Positions 49,794-60,179 of a stretch of DNA of 64,000 nt are shown here, piece by piece. The stretch is from an uncultured Pseudohongiella sp. Its GTDB lineage: Bacteria; Pseudomonadota; Gammaproteobacteria; Pseudomonadales; Pseudohongiellaceae. The notes below the pieces were generated by a model. It saw nothing but the letters and a program-made list of their open reading frames with translations, had not been told where the DNA came from and made no database searches. Position 1 is the first letter of the stretch. Each line of letters begins with the position of its first letter. The translations under genes were made by a program, and so were the position numbers. Location: assembly GCA_951812715.1 (NCBI GenBank), contig OX638323.1, positions 1,488,001 through 1,552,000 of the forward strand. Direction: 5' to 3'.

Positions 49794-50987
49794 TCAATTC
49801 AGCTCGTTCATGGCCTGCGGCAGGGACATCGCCTCAATTCCGCCGGGCAGCGGGAAGCGCTCGTCGCCCGGATACACGAGAATGCGGCGTTCGGCCTTGA
49901 TATCGTCGGCGGCGAAATGGAAACCGCGGTCAACCTTCGGCGCGGTACTCAGCTTGATCTCGAATGCCCAGCAACGGCCTGGTGAAAACTCCAGCACCAG
50001 ATCGGCTTCCGCTCCCGCACCGCTGCGATAAAACCAGGGCATGGCGCGGGTCGGGGCGGTGGCGAGCAGATTCTCGATGACGAAGCCTTCCCAACTCTTG
50101 CCGGCCACGCCGTGGCCGCGCACGTCGTCGGAGGCGCCGAGATTGAGCAGGGCGTGAACGAGTCCGCTGTCGCGGATGAAACAACGCGGAGACTTTACCA
50201 GCCGTTTGCCCGAGTTTGAATGCCATGGCCGCAGCACACGCAGCAGGAGCAATTTCTCCAGAATGTCGAGGTAGCGGACGACCGACGGTGAGCTGACCCC
50301 AAGCGACCTGGCATAACGGGCCGCGTTGAACAGTTCGCCCTGGTCGTTTGCCAACATGCGCCAGAATCTTTCCAGATTATCCTCGGCGACGCGCAAACCA
50401 AACTGGGGCAGGTCGCGTTCGAGATAGGTTCTGATGAAGTCCTCGCGCCATTGCAGACTCTCGGATTCGCCGTCGCGCAGAAACGCCGGGGGAAAGCCGC
50501 CGCGCAACCAGAGCTTGTCGAGCGCCGGTGCGGCGAAGGCGGGGCTATCGGCGCGCTCCGCCTGAACTTCGCGCGCATTGAATCCGCCCAACTCGACAAA
50601 GCTGATGCGGCCCGCGAGGCTTTCCGAGGATTGACGCAGCAATTCCATGGACGCCGAGCCGAGCATGAGAAACTTTCCACCCCTGCCGCCCATTCTGCGC
50701 CGTTCGTCGATTTGAACTCTGAGCACAGCGAAAATTTCCGGTGTTCTCTGCACCTCATCGAGGACGATCAGATGTTCCGGGTGGGCCGAAAACCACGCCA
50801 TGGGGTCTGCCAGCAGGCGGCGGTCACGGGGGTTTTCCAGGTCGAGATAACGCGATGGGCCATTGTGCCGGGCGACAATCTCCCGGGCCAGAGTCGTCTT
50901 TCCTACCTGCCTCGGGCCAAGCAAGGCCACGCTATCAAAGCTGGACAGGTGGCTGGTTACGACCTGGTATGCTTCGCGCAAAATCAT
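49794..50987 (-). CDS. AAA ATPase with DUF4143 domain
   Basis: 397 residues. Walker A GPRQVGKTTLARE (~25), Walker B LIVLDEVQRTPEIF, GSASMELLRQSSESLAGR (sensor), then a DUF4143 C-terminal part (DDVRGHGVAGKSWEGFVIEN, FYRSGAGAEADLVLEF, AFEIKLS) with a nuclease-like E-x-K core. This widespread family has no agreed role; mobility and stress functions are suggested. It is a single gene on the minus strand between the ABC exporter and gcvP. Confidence 0.93.
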   Translation of the reverse strand: MILREAYQVVTSHLSSFDSVALLGPRQVGKTTLAREIVARHNGPSRYLDLENPRDRRLLADPMAWFSAHPEHLIVLDEVQRTPEIFAVLRVQIDERRRMGGRGGKFLMLGSASMELLRQSSESLAGRISFVELGGFNAREVQAERADSPAFAAPALDKLWLRGGFPPAFLRDGESESLQWREDFIRTYLERDLPQFGLRVAEDNLERFWRMLANDQGELFNAARYARSLGVSSPSVVRYLDILEKLLLLRVLRPWHSNSGKRLVKSPRCFIRDSGLVHALLNLGASDDVRGHGVAGKSWEGFVIENLLATAPTRAMPWFYRSGAGAEADLVLEFSPGRCWAFEIKLSTAPKVDRGFHFAADDIKAERRILVYPGDERFPLPGGIEAMSLPQAMNELN

Positions 50988-51076
50988 CCTTGCAATATAT
51001 AACTCAAAGTTTCGTTTTGCAAGGTTTGGTGGGAATGTTGCCGGGCAATTCTCTCTTTAAAACTCCCTGGCGCGTA

Positions 51077-53977
51077 TCAACATTCTTCGTAGTCTTCCAG
51101 CGGCGGGCAGGCGCAGAACAGGTTGCGGTCGCCGAAGACATTGTCGACGCGGTTGACGCAGGGCCAGAATTTACCAGCGGTGTCTTGCCCGCCCGGAAAT
51201 ACCGCCTGGCGTTTGCTGTACGGACGCTGCCAGTTGTCGTCAAGCAAATCATCCAGCGTATGCGGAGCATTCCTGAGCGGATTGTCGTCGCGGTCGAAAG
51301 CGCCGGATTCGATGGCGGCGATTTCCTCGCGGATATGGATCATGGCGTCGATGAAGCGGTCGAGTTCGTCCCGGGACTCGCTTTCCGTCGGTTCGATCAT
51401 GAGTGTCCCGGCCACCGGGAACGACATGGTCGGGGCGTGGAAGCCGAAGTCTATCAAGCGCTTGGCGATGTCTTCATCGGTAACGCCGGAAGTCTGCTTG
51501 AGCGGGCGCAGATCGATGATGCATTCGTGGGCCACCATGCCGTTCTGTCCGCTGTAAAGCACCGGGAAATGCGCGCTCAACTTCCGCGCCATGTAATTGG
51601 CGTTGAGGATCGCTACCTCGGTGGCCTTGCGCAGTCCTTCCGCGCCCATCATGGTGATGTACATCCAGGTGATCGGCAGAATACCGGCACTGCCCCAGGG
51701 CGCGGCGGATATCGCGGTGTTGCCTGCATCCGGCCCATCGAGCTTGATCAGGCCGTGATTCGCCAGATGCGGCGCCAGATGCGCCTTGACGCCGATGGGG
51801 CCCATGCCCGGACCGCCGCCGCCATGGGGAATGCAGAAGGTCTTGTGCAGATTGACGTGAGCGACGTCGGCGCCGATCAAGGCTGGACTCGTCAGGCCGA
51901 CCTGGGCGTTGAGATTGGCGCCGTCCATATACACCTGGCCGCCGGCCTGATGCACGATTTCGCAAATTTCCTTTACCGCCGGCTCAAAAACGCCGTGGGT
52001 GGAAGGATAGGTAATCATCAGCGCGGCAACGTTATCGCCCTGCGCGGCGGTCTTGGCGCGCAGGTCTTCCACATCGATATTGCCGGACTCGTCGCAGCGC
52101 ACCAGCACGACCTTCATGCCGATCATGTTCGCGCTGGCGGGATTGGTGCCATGGGCGGAAGTCGGAATCAGACAGACATCGCGGTGCCCTTCGCCCTTGG
52201 CCGCGAGATACTTGCGGATCGCGAGCAGGCCGGCGTATTCCCCTTGCGCGCCGGAGTTGGGCTGCATGCTGACGGCGTCGAAACCGGTGATTTCCGCCAG
52301 CATATCTTCCAGTTCGCCGATCATTTGCAGGTATCCCGCCATTTGCTCCTTGGGCGCGAAGGGATGCGGCGCCGCGAATTCAGGCCAGGAGATCGGCATC
52401 AGTTCCACCGCGGCATTCAGTTTCATGGTGCAAGAGCCAAGCGGAATCATCGCGTGAGTAAGCGAGATGTCGAGATTCTCAAGCCGCTTCAAATAGCGCA
52501 TCATCTCGGTTTCGGAATGGTAGCGATTGAAATTCGGATGCCGCAGAAAATCCGTCTCACGGCGCAGTTCCGGCGGAATTGGCGATGCGCCGGCGCCAAT
52601 TTCCTCATCGATTCCAGCAACCGATAATTGCGATCCCGCCTCGCCGAGAAACGTTCCCCACAGTAGCTCGACGTCCGCCGGCGTGGTGCATTCGTCGAGA
52701 CTTACGCCGATTACAGCTGCGGCTTCGTCGAGGCGCAGATTGACGCCGTTGGCCGCGGCCCTGCTGGCGATGTCCGCGAATTGCGCCTCGTCCACGGGCA
52801 AGCTCAAGGTATCGAAGAATCCGCTGGCGGGCGCATTCAGGCCACCCTCGCGGAGACCAGCGGCGAATATCGCCGTCAGGCGATTTACGCGGCTGGCAAT
52901 GCGGATCAATCCCACGGGTCCATGATACATCGCGTAGAGCGCGGCGATATTGGCAAGCAGGACCTGTGCGGTGCAGATATTGCTATTGGCTTTCTCCCGC
53001 CGGATGTGCTGCTCCCGGGTCTGTAGCGCCATGCGCAAGGCCTTGCGTCCGCGCGCGTCTTTCGAGACGCCGATTATGCGGCCCGGCACGGCGCGCCGGA
53101 ATTCGTCCCTGGTGGCGAAATAGGCGGCATGGGGGCCGCCATAGCCCATGGGAACGCCGAAACGCTGACTGGTTCCGGTCACCACGTCGGCGCCCATCTC
53201 ACCTGGCGGCTTCAGCAGAGTCAGACTGAGCAGATCCGCCGCCACCACCGCTTTGGCGCCCTGCTCGTGCAGCCGCTTTATCGTGCCGGTCAAGTCGCGC
53301 GCGGCGCCGGACATTCCAGGATATTGCAGTACCGCGCCGAACAATCCCTGCTCCGGCAATTCCTCCGGGTCCCCAATGATGAGATTGAAGCCGAAGCACT
53401 CGGCCCGCGTACGCAATACGTCGATGGTTTGGGGAAAGCAGTCCCGATCCACGAAGAAATTTTCGGCGGCGCGATTGCGGCAGACCCGCTTTGCCAATGC
53501 CATGGCCTCGGCCACCGCGGTCGCTTCGTCGAGCAGCGAGGCGTTCGCCAGCGGCATGCCGGTCAAGTCCACCGTCAGATGCTGGAAAGCGAGCAGGCAT
53601 TCCAGCCGGCCCTGGGATATCTCGGACTGATAGGGCGTGTAGGCGGTATACCAGCCGGGATTTTCGAGCACATTGCGCTGGATGACCGCGGGCAAATAAG
53701 TGTCGTAATAACCCATGCCGATGAAGGAGCGGGCCGCTCGGTTCCGCGCGGCGATAAATTTCAGCCGGGCCAGGGCTTCGCTTTCGGGAACCGGGGAGGC
53801 GAGGGCCAACGGCTCGCCGCCGGCAATCGCGGCGGGTACGGTCCTACGCACGAGATCTTCGAGCGAGTCGAGGTCGAGATCATCGAGCATGCGCCGGATT
53901 TCCAGGTCATCCGGGCCGATGTGCCGGTCGATAAATTCGTTGCGGTACAGCAGCGAATCGAGAGAGACGCTACTCAT
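51077..53977 (-). CDS. gcvP: Glycine dehydrogenase (decarboxylating), P protein
   Basis: 966 residues from the ATG at 53977, 8 bases inside gcvH; an upstream in-frame start at 54037 would be inside gcvH. It decarboxylates glycine with pyridoxal phosphate and passes the aminomethyl group to GcvH. The start [17 protein letters not shown], the centre [20 protein letters not shown] and [16 protein letters not shown], and the PLP-lysine segment [20 protein letters not shown] are conserved. Single-chain form, not split. Confidence 0.97.
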   Translation of the reverse strand: MSSVSLDSLLYRNEFIDRHIGPDDLEIRRMLDDLDLDSLEDLVRRTVPAAIAGGEPLALASPVPESEALARLKFIAARNRAARSFIGMGYYDTYLPAVIQRNVLENPGWYTAYTPYQSEISQGRLECLLAFQHLTVDLTGMPLANASLLDEATAVAEAMALAKRVCRNRAAENFFVDRDCFPQTIDVLRTRAECFGFNLIIGDPEELPEQGLFGAVLQYPGMSGAARDLTGTIKRLHEQGAKAVVAADLLSLTLLKPPGEMGADVVTGTSQRFGVPMGYGGPHAAYFATRDEFRRAVPGRIIGVSKDARGRKALRMALQTREQHIRREKANSNICTAQVLLANIAALYAMYHGPVGLIRIASRVNRLTAIFAAGLREGGLNAPASGFFDTLSLPVDEAQFADIASRAAANGVNLRLDEAAAVIGVSLDECTTPADVELLWGTFLGEAGSQLSVAGIDEEIGAGASPIPPELRRETDFLRHPNFNRYHSETEMMRYLKRLENLDISLTHAMIPLGSCTMKLNAAVELMPISWPEFAAPHPFAPKEQMAGYLQMIGELEDMLAEITGFDAVSMQPNSGAQGEYAGLLAIRKYLAAKGEGHRDVCLIPTSAHGTNPASANMIGMKVVLVRCDESGNIDVEDLRAKTAAQGDNVAALMITYPSTHGVFEPAVKEICEIVHQAGGQVYMDGANLNAQVGLTSPALIGADVAHVNLHKTFCIPHGGGGPGMGPIGVKAHLAPHLANHGLIKLDGPDAGNTAISAAPWGSAGILPITWMYITMMGAEGLRKATEVAILNANYMARKLSAHFPVLYSGQNGMVAHECIIDLRPLKQTSGVTDEDIAKRLIDFGFHAPTMSFPVAGTLMIEPTESESRDELDRFIDAMIHIREEIAAIESGAFDRDDNPLRNAPHTLDDLLDDNWQRPYSKRQAVFPGGQDTAGKFWPCVNRVDNVFGDRNLFCACPPLEDYEEC

Positions 53978-54359
53978 CCGCGCAAAGGTCCGCGTAGGCC
54001 TCCGCGTTGAGCAACTCATCGAGGTCCCTCTCGTCATTGATGGTCATCTTGTAAATCCAGCCATCGTCGAAAGGCGCGGTATTCACCAGTTGCGGATCGT
54101 CGATCAGAGCTTCGTTGACTTCGGTGATCTCGCCGCTGACCGGACTGTAGATATCGGAAGCCGCCTTCACCGACTCGACTACCGCGGCTTCGGCCCGGGC
54201 TTCGATCTCGGTGCCGGGCTCCGGCAACTCGATGAATACGATATCGCCGAGCGCCTCTTGCGCGTGCTCGCTTATGCCGATGGTGGCAACGCCGTTATCG
54301 TCCACCTTGATCCACTCATGGGTGGAGCTGTAATGATAATCCTCTGGAATATTTGACAC
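53970..54359 (-). CDS. gcvH: Glycine cleavage system H protein
   Basis: 129 residues from a GTG start (GAGGGGG upstream). Lipoyl-bearing Lys65 sits in [18 protein letters not shown], and [21 protein letters not shown] is the conserved N-terminal part. It shuttles the aminomethyl group between GcvP and GcvT. It overlaps gcvP by 8 bases. Confidence 0.97.
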   Translation of the reverse strand: MSNIPEDYHYSSTHEWIKVDDNGVATIGISEHAQEALGDIVFIELPEPGTEIEARAEAAVVESVKAASDIYSPVSGEITEVNEALIDDPQLVNTAPFDDGWIYKMTINDERDLDELLNAEAYADLCADE

Positions 54360-54411
54360 CGGCGCCCCCTCTGGCTGTTGCGGTTTTTGCGGGCAGCTTG
54401 CCGCGATGGAA

Positions 54412-55500
54412 TCAGTCGAAAATTCTCTTGCCGAATCTGACGAATCCGGGCTTGACGATCTTCAGCGGGGCCATACCGCCACGCAATTCGACCTGACAGT
54501 TCCGGCTGCCCCACGGGATTCTAGCTAAAGCTATGGATTGCTTCAATGTAGGGGAAAAACTGCCGCTGGTAATCACGCCGCTGCCCTTGTCGGTTTCGAC
54601 CTGCTGGCGGGTGCGCAATACGCCCCGGGTTTCGAGCACCAGGCCCGAAAGAACCGGAAGTTCCCCATCCTGTTGCCGCTGTTTGTGTCGCAGCACTGCT
54701 TCGCGGCCGATGAAATCCCGCTCCTGGTCGCGCCAGCTAACGGTCCAGCTCAGGTTCGCGGCGAGCGGCGAAGTTTTTTCATCCATGTCCTGGCCATACA
54801 GGTTCATGCCCGCTTCCAGGCGCAAGGTATCCCTGGCGCCGAGGCCCACCGGCTTGACTCCGGCCGCGAGCAGGGCATCCCAGACAGCTCCGGCCTGCTC
54901 GCCGGGCAGGATCACTTCCAGGCCCATTTCTCCCGTGTAGCCGGTTCGCGCAACCAGCCAGTCATTGACTTCCAGGGAACCGAAATTGCCGAGTTCCCGC
55001 ACGGCTGCTACACTTTTTTCCGGCAGGGCCCGGCAGGTCAGCGGGATAGCGTTCGGGCCGTGAATCGCCATGATGGCCGCATTGACCCGTTCTTCGACCT
55101 TTACCTTGAAGCCATGGTTGTTCCGCGCCAGCCAGTTCAACACCTTGTTGCGGGTCGCGCAATTGGTCACCATGCGGTAACCGGCTGCTACGCGATAGAC
55201 GATGAGATCGTCCACGACACCGCCTTCATGATTCAGCAGCAAGCTGTATAGCGCCTTGCCCGGCGCTTCCAGCCGCGCGACGTCATTCGCCAACAGATAG
55301 CGCAGCCAGTTTTCGGCGTCCGCGCCCGCCACATCGATCACGGTCATGTGGGATACATCGAACACGCCGCCATCCGCGCGCACCTGGTGGTGTTCGTCAA
55401 TTTGAGAGCCGTAATGCAGTGGCATGTCCCAACCGGCGAAATCGACGATTTTCGCCCCGGCGGCGACATGGCGGTCATATAAAGGCGTTCTGCTGGCCAT
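54412..55500 (-). CDS. gcvT: Aminomethyltransferase, T protein of glycine cleavage
   Basis: 362 residues from the ATG at 55500, with GGGGGA seven bases upstream; an in-frame ATG at 55512 is worse placed. It transfers the methylene group to tetrahydrofolate. Conserved parts: TPLYDRHVAAGAKIVDFAGW, GGVFDVSHMTVIDVAG, NHEGGVVDDLIVYR, RTGYTGEMGLEVILP and RLEAGMNLYGQDMDE. It leads gcvT-gcvH-gcvP. No glycine riboswitch motif was recognised in the leader, which instead carries direct repeats. Confidence 0.96.
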   Translation of the reverse strand: MASRTPLYDRHVAAGAKIVDFAGWDMPLHYGSQIDEHHQVRADGGVFDVSHMTVIDVAGADAENWLRYLLANDVARLEAPGKALYSLLLNHEGGVVDDLIVYRVAAGYRMVTNCATRNKVLNWLARNNHGFKVKVEERVNAAIMAIHGPNAIPLTCRALPEKSVAAVRELGNFGSLEVNDWLVARTGYTGEMGLEVILPGEQAGAVWDALLAAGVKPVGLGARDTLRLEAGMNLYGQDMDEKTSPLAANLSWTVSWRDQERDFIGREAVLRHKQRQQDGELPVLSGLVLETRGVLRTRQQVETDKGSGVITSGSFSPTLKQSIALARIPWGSRNCQVELRGGMAPLKIVKPGFVRFGKRIFD

Positions 55501-55605
55501 ACAATCCCCCATTGTTCAGCCATCGTGGATGCGGCGGCAGCGCGGCGCGCGAGATTGTATTGCGTCGCCTTGTCCCGGTGCAAGCCGAATTCGCGTTTAG
55601 TTCTT

Positions 55606-55755
55606 TCCAGCTAAAACGTATGGGTGTCCCATGTGACCATGATCGCTTTCGGCGAAAGCGCATGGGTGTCCCAGGTTATCCATTCCATCCAGCTAAAACG
55701 CATGGGTGTCCCATGTGATCTCTTTGGATGTCCCATGTGATCTGCCATGTGATCT
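55606..55755. repeat. Direct-repeat array upstream of gcvT
   Basis: A 31-base unit occurs at 55606-55636 and 55688-55718 with one mismatch (TCCAGCTAAAACG + YATGGGTGTCCCATGTGA); a 13-base part recurs at 55661-55673. CCATGTGATCT occurs three times (55711, 55733, 55745). Each unit holds the palindrome CATGGG-TGT-CCCATG, and a CGCTTTC/GAAAGCG hairpin lies between copies. It occupies most of the 354-bp gap between gcvT and the efflux operon; no gene is seen there. Confidence 0.8.
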
Positions 55756-55854
55756 CGAACCTTGTCATGATCGCTTGGGATTGGGAAATTCCCGTGCGCG
55801 ACAGGTCGGAAGGGCCGTAGTACACTTGAGCGGGTTGGCGATGGATGGACCGGC

Positions 55855-57138
55855 GTGGACAAACAATCACTTCTCAATGAATTGAAGATCGACCGGGAAG
55901 CTCCAGCCGAGACCGGCAGGCGGCCTCTGCGATGGTTTGTGGTGATCGCCCTGCTCGGGGGACTGGCCTTCGTGTACTGGAATTTCCGCCCGCCGCGACA
56001 GGCCCAGGCGCTGACGGTCGAGACCAGCCTGGCCCAGGCGCCGCGACAGCGTCTGGCGACCACCGAAAGCGTGCTTGACGCCACGGGTTATGTCATCGCC
56101 CGGCGCATGGCGACGGTCAGTTCAAAAGTAACCGGCAAGGTTATGGAAGTACTGGTGGAAGAAGGGATGCGCGTAGAGGAAGGGCAAGTGCTCGCCCGGC
56201 TGGATGACAGCATCAATCGCGCGCAATTGGAAATGGAAGAGGCTCAGGTTGCCTCGGCGCGGGCATCGGTGGAAGAGCTGAAAGTGCAGATGCGCCAGGC
56301 TGAACTGAATCTCGGACGAACCCGGGACCTGGCGGCGAACCGGCTCGCCAGCCAGGCGGAACTCGATCGCGACGAACTCAATTTGCAAGCATTACGGGCG
56401 CGCCAGCAGAAGACCGAACGCGATATCGAAGTCGCGGAACGAGCGCTGCGGATTCAGCGCCAGTTGCTGGAGGACATGCAGATTCGGGCGCCGTTCGCCG
56501 GCGTCGTCATCGCCAAGGCGGCCCAGCCCGGCGAAATGATTTCTCCGGTAGCCGCGGGGGGCGGGTTCACCGCCACGGGCATCTGCACTATCGTGGACAT
56601 GGAATCGCTTGAAGTCGAAGTGGATGTGAACGAGGCCTACATCAATCGCGTCTTCCCCGGCCAGGAAGCGACCATCCGCCTCAATGCCTGGCCCGACGAT
56701 CCCTATGCCGCGGAGGTAATCGCCATTATTCCGGCCGCCAATCGCAATCAGGCCACGGTGAGAGTTCGAATCGGCTTTATCAGCCGCGACGAAAGAATCA
56801 TGCCGGAAATGGGCGTGCGGGTAGCGTTCATGGAAGACTCGGATGCCGCCTTGCTGCCAGGCGCGGAAAGTGAATTCACACCCACTGGAGTGCTGGTGCC
56901 TGTCGCGGCGATATTGCGCGCGGATGGTGGGGCTCACGTGTGGGTCGTTGCGAACGGCCGCATCAGCCGGCGTCAGATCGAACTCGGCCAGTCCAGTGGC
57001 GCCGAAGCGATAGTCTTGTCCGGCCTGGAGATTGGGGAGCGGGTTGTCAGCACCCTGGACCTTGCCTTGCGGGAGCGGCTGGAAGAGGGTCTGACGGTCG
57101 AAATCGCCGCCTCCGGCACGACTGGCGGAATCAATTGA
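55855..57138 (+). CDS. Periplasmic adaptor (membrane fusion) protein, MacA/HlyD-like
   Basis: 427 residues from a GTG. One N-terminal anchor (~27-43), then barrel-sandwich and helical hairpin: SKVTGKVMEVLVEEGMRV, a long coiled region (~105-200; EMEEAQVASARASVEELKVQ, LDRDELNLQALRARQQKTER), IRAPFAGVVIAKAAQPGEMI and a C-terminal beta domain. Follows the adaptor pattern for ABC-driven tripartite efflux. It is 17 bp before the ATPase gene. Confidence 0.9.
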   Translation: MDKQSLLNELKIDREAPAETGRRPLRWFVVIALLGGLAFVYWNFRPPRQAQALTVETSLAQAPRQRLATTESVLDATGYVIARRMATVSSKVTGKVMEVLVEEGMRVEEGQVLARLDDSINRAQLEMEEAQVASARASVEELKVQMRQAELNLGRTRDLAANRLASQAELDRDELNLQALRARQQKTERDIEVAERALRIQRQLLEDMQIRAPFAGVVIAKAAQPGEMISPVAAGGGFTATGICTIVDMESLEVEVDVNEAYINRVFPGQEATIRLNAWPDDPYAAEVIAIIPAANRNQATVRVRIGFISRDERIMPEMGVRVAFMEDSDAALLPGAESEFTPTGVLVPVAAILRADGGAHVWVVANGRISRRQIELGQSSGAEAIVLSGLEIGERVVSTLDLALRERLEEGLTVEIAASGTTGGIN

Positions 57139-57154
57139 ATCAAGGACGCAGGAT

Positions 57155-57835
57155 ATGGCTATTGTCGAACTGAATCAGGTATCCAGGCATTTCACCAAGG
57201 GCCGGGAGACCGTCGAAGTTCTGAATCATATTGATATGAGCATTGAGGAAGGCGATTTCCTCGCCTTGATGGGACCTTCCGGCAGCGGCAAGACGACGTT
57301 GCTGAATCTCATCGGCGGGCTGGACCAGCCGACCGAAGGCAGTATCGAAGTGGCGGGGCAGCAACTCGTGGGATTGTCCGGCAGAAAGCTGGCCAAGTGG
57401 CGCTCGCGCAATATTGGCTTCATTTTCCAGTTCTACAATTTGCTGCCGATCCTGACCGCGCGCCGCAATGTCGAATTACCCCTGCTACTCACCAGGCTGA
57501 GCGGACGTCAGCGCAAGCGCAATGCCGATGTCGCCCTGACCATTGTCGGCCTGGCAAACCGGGCCAGTCATAAACCCGGCGAGCTGTCCGGTGGCCAGCA
57601 GCAGCGTGTCGCCATCGCCCGGGCTATCGTTGCCGACCCCCGGATCCTGGTCTGCGACGAGCCCACCGGCGATCTGGACCGGGAAACCGCCGACGAAATC
57701 CTCGACCTGCTGGAACTGCTCAATCGCGAGCACGGCAAGACCATCATCATGGTCACACACGACCCGAAGGCCGCCAGACACGCGCGCCGGTCGCTTTATC
57801 TGGACAAGGGCAGCCTGGTGCGGGAAGCGGCATGA
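57155..57835 (+). CDS. ABC transporter ATP-binding protein, MacB/LolD-like
   Basis: 226 residues. Walker [14 protein letters not shown]-loop [13 protein letters not shown], signature [15 protein letters not shown], Walker [13 protein letters not shown] and switch His in [11 protein letters not shown]. The FQFYNLLP Q-loop is typical of the MacB/LolD/FtsE group that acts mechanically on periplasmic substrates. It overlaps the first permease gene by 4 bases. Confidence 0.95.
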   Translation: MAIVELNQVSRHFTKGRETVEVLNHIDMSIEEGDFLALMGPSGSGKTTLLNLIGGLDQPTEGSIEVAGQQLVGLSGRKLAKWRSRNIGFIFQFYNLLPILTARRNVELPLLLTRLSGRQRKRNADVALTIVGLANRASHKPGELSGGQQQRVAIARAIVADPRILVCDEPTGDLDRETADEILDLLELLNREHGKTIIMVTHDPKAARHARRSLYLDKGSLVREAA

Positions 57836-58989
57836 ACACATTCACGCTGATCTGGAGCAATCTGTTCCGGCGCCCGGTCCGTACTTTCCTGACGCTGTTT
57901 TCGATCATGGCGGCGTTCCTGCTGTTCGGACTGTTGCGCTCGATAGCCGGCGCGTTCGACATCGGCGTCAATGTGGCGGGAGTGGACCGGCTGATGGTAT
58001 CGCCGAAGTATTCCATGGTCGACGGGCTTCCCATCAGCCATCTGGCGCAGATCGAAGCGGTCGAGGGAGTGGCCGCGGCGACTCATATGACCTGGTTTGG
58101 CGGCACCTACCAGAACCCGATCAACTTTTTTCCCAAGTTTCCGGTGCAGCCGCGAGTCTATTTCGATATCTATTCCGAATACATCATCGATCCACTGCAA
58201 CTCGACGCCTTCGAACGCATACGCACGGCCGCCGTGGCGCCGGCGGAGCTGGCAGAGGAGTTCGACTGGCAGATCGGCGATCGCATACCGATCGAGGGGG
58301 ATATCTGGTTGCGCGGGGACGGCAGCGATTTGTGGGAATTCGAACTCGTAGGCACCTACCGCGTCAGGGACGACGAGGCGAATTTTGCCTCATTCCTGTT
58401 CAATTACGATTATTTCGATGAAGCCAGGCTGGCGGCAACCCAGGGTATCGTCAGCAATTTCGTCGTGCGCGTGGCCGATCCGGACCAGGCGGCGGAAGTG
58501 TCGGCCCGGATCGACGCCCGGTTCGAGAACTCCATCAATCCGACCCGCACCGCCACCGAAGCCGAGTCCAATCGCCAGTTTGCCGCCCAGGTGGGCGACA
58601 TCGGGCTGATCATGAACAGTATTCTGAGCGCGGTGTTCTTTACCATATTGCTGCTCACCGCCAATACCATGGCTCAGGCTCTGCGCGAACGTATTCCGGA
58701 GTTGGCGGTGTTGAAAACGCTAGGCTTTACCGACCGCCGGGTGGCTCTGCTCGTTTTGCAGGAGTCGGTATTGCTGTGCGGCATAGGCGGGGCCGTCGGA
58801 ATCGCCTTGTCGGGCTTGGCGCTCAATGCGCTTGGTCCGGAACTTGAGGGATTCCTCGGACAGATCGAAATGACAAACGCGACCATCTTGAGTGGCGCGG
58901 GAATCGCTTTGCTTCTGGGAATAACAGTGGGTCTGAATCCGGCGCTCAGCGCGAGGCGCTTGCAGGTAGTAGAGGCCTTGCGCAAGTAA
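57832..58989 (+). CDS. ABC permease with MacB-type periplasmic domain and FtsX fold (first copy)
   Basis: 385 residues: helix ~18-40, large periplasmic domain (~45-250) and three helices in the C-terminal FtsX domain (~265-385: LIMNSILSAVFFTILLLTAN, ELAVLKTLGFTDRRVALLVL). A single-copy gene would dimerise; here a second, different permease follows, implying a heterodimer as in other MacB-like systems. Confidence 0.9.
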   Translation: MNTFTLIWSNLFRRPVRTFLTLFSIMAAFLLFGLLRSIAGAFDIGVNVAGVDRLMVSPKYSMVDGLPISHLAQIEAVEGVAAATHMTWFGGTYQNPINFFPKFPVQPRVYFDIYSEYIIDPLQLDAFERIRTAAVAPAELAEEFDWQIGDRIPIEGDIWLRGDGSDLWEFELVGTYRVRDDEANFASFLFNYDYFDEARLAATQGIVSNFVVRVADPDQAAEVSARIDARFENSINPTRTATEAESNRQFAAQVGDIGLIMNSILSAVFFTILLLTANTMAQALRERIPELAVLKTLGFTDRRVALLVLQESVLLCGIGGAVGIALSGLALNALGPELEGFLGQIEMTNATILSGAGIALLLGITVGLNPALSARRLQVVEALRK

Positions 58990-59010
58990 CGGCGGTTCGG
59001 AAAACAAATC

Positions 59011-60177
59011 ATGTGGGCGCAAATCTTCCAGATTACGCTTTTGAACCTGCGCAACCTGCCGCGGCGGCTGGGCAGTTCGGCGGTTGTCGTTGTGGGGATC
59101 GGCGGCGTCGTGGCGGTGCTGGTGGCGATTCTGGCGATGGCCGCGGGGTTTTCGGCAACGCTGAACCGGTCCGGGTCGCCGGATCGCGCCATCGTGTTGC
59201 GTGGCGGCAGTTCGACCGCGGAATTGAGCAGTACGATCGATAACCGGCAGCGGCAACTCGTGGGCGCTCTGGACGGCGTAAGATTGTCCAGCGGCGAATT
59301 GTATACCGTCGCGGATATCCCCAAACGCGCAACCCTGCTGCCTTCCAATGTCGTGATCCGCGGCGTGGAGCAGTCGGCTTTCGAAATCCGGCCGGAATTG
59401 CGGATTATCGAGGGACGCAATTTTACGCCCGGACGCAATGAACTGATTGCCGGCCGCGCCGCCGGTCAGCAGTTCCTCGGCATAGATCTAGGCGCGACAG
59501 TGGAATTACGGCAATCCGAGTGGGAGGTAGTTGGTTTATTTGAAGCCGACGGTTCCGCTTACGAATCCGAACTGTGGACTGATCTGGCAATAGCCCAATC
59601 GGCATTCCGCCGCTTCAGCCTGATCAGTTCCATGCGGGTGCTGCTAGAGCAACCGGACGTAATAGATGCCGTGCAGGCGGAATTCGACAATAATCCCTCG
59701 ATAGATCTGTCGATAACTTCCGAAGAAGAGTTTTTTCGCGATCAATCCCAATTTCTGACGACATTGATCACCGGCTTTGGCTATGGCGTGGCGCTGATCA
59801 TGGCGGTCGGCGCCATGTTCGCCGCGCTTAATACGATGTACGCCGCGGTCTCGACGCGAACGGTCGAAATCGCCACCTTGCGCGCTCTCGGGTTTGGCGC
59901 GACGCCGGTTGTGGTTTCCGTGCTGGCGGAGTCGGTTGCGCTGGCTTTGGTGGGAGGTTTGCTCGGCGCCGCCGTGGCCTGGTTCGGTTTCAACGGCTAC
60001 ACCGTTTCCACGCTCAACCAGGGATCGTTTTCCCAGGTTGCCTTCGATTTCGCCGTCAGTCCCGACATTCTCGCTACCGGAATCGTCTGGGCGCTCTCGC
60101 TCGGTCTGGCCGGCGGCTTGTTTCCCGCATTGCAGGCCGCGCGCCTGCCGATCTCCCGCGCCTTGCGCGGCGATTGA
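59011..60177 (+). CDS. ABC permease with MacB-type periplasmic domain and FtsX fold (second copy)
   Basis: 388 residues with the same layout: first helix ~22-47, periplasmic domain (IVLRGGSSTAELSSTIDNRQ, NFTPGRNELIAGRAAGQQFL), and C-terminal FtsX helices (VALIMAVGAMFAALNTMYAA, RTVEIATLRALGFGATPVVV). It starts 21 bp after the first permease and completes the adaptor-ATPase-permease pair. The exported substrate (peptide, lipid or antibiotic) cannot be judged from sequence. Confidence 0.9.
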   Translation: MWAQIFQITLLNLRNLPRRLGSSAVVVVGIGGVVAVLVAILAMAAGFSATLNRSGSPDRAIVLRGGSSTAELSSTIDNRQRQLVGALDGVRLSSGELYTVADIPKRATLLPSNVVIRGVEQSAFEIRPELRIIEGRNFTPGRNELIAGRAAGQQFLGIDLGATVELRQSEWEVVGLFEADGSAYESELWTDLAIAQSAFRRFSLISSMRVLLEQPDVIDAVQAEFDNNPSIDLSITSEEEFFRDQSQFLTTLITGFGYGVALIMAVGAMFAALNTMYAAVSTRTVEIATLRALGFGATPVVVSVLAESVALALVGGLLGAAVAWFGFNGYTVSTLNQGSFSQVAFDFAVSPDILATGIVWALSLGLAGGLFPALQAARLPISRALRGD

Positions 60178-60179
60178 CG

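Noticed and set aside
50741..52627. 628-residue plus-strand open frame opposite gcvP and the AAA ATPase
   Set aside because: It spans two genuine minus-strand genes and has no family character; coding evidence for gcvP is overwhelming.
55501..55854. Glycine riboswitch upstream of gcvT
   Set aside because: I looked for the conserved glycine aptamer core on the minus strand and did not see it; the leader is filled by direct repeats.
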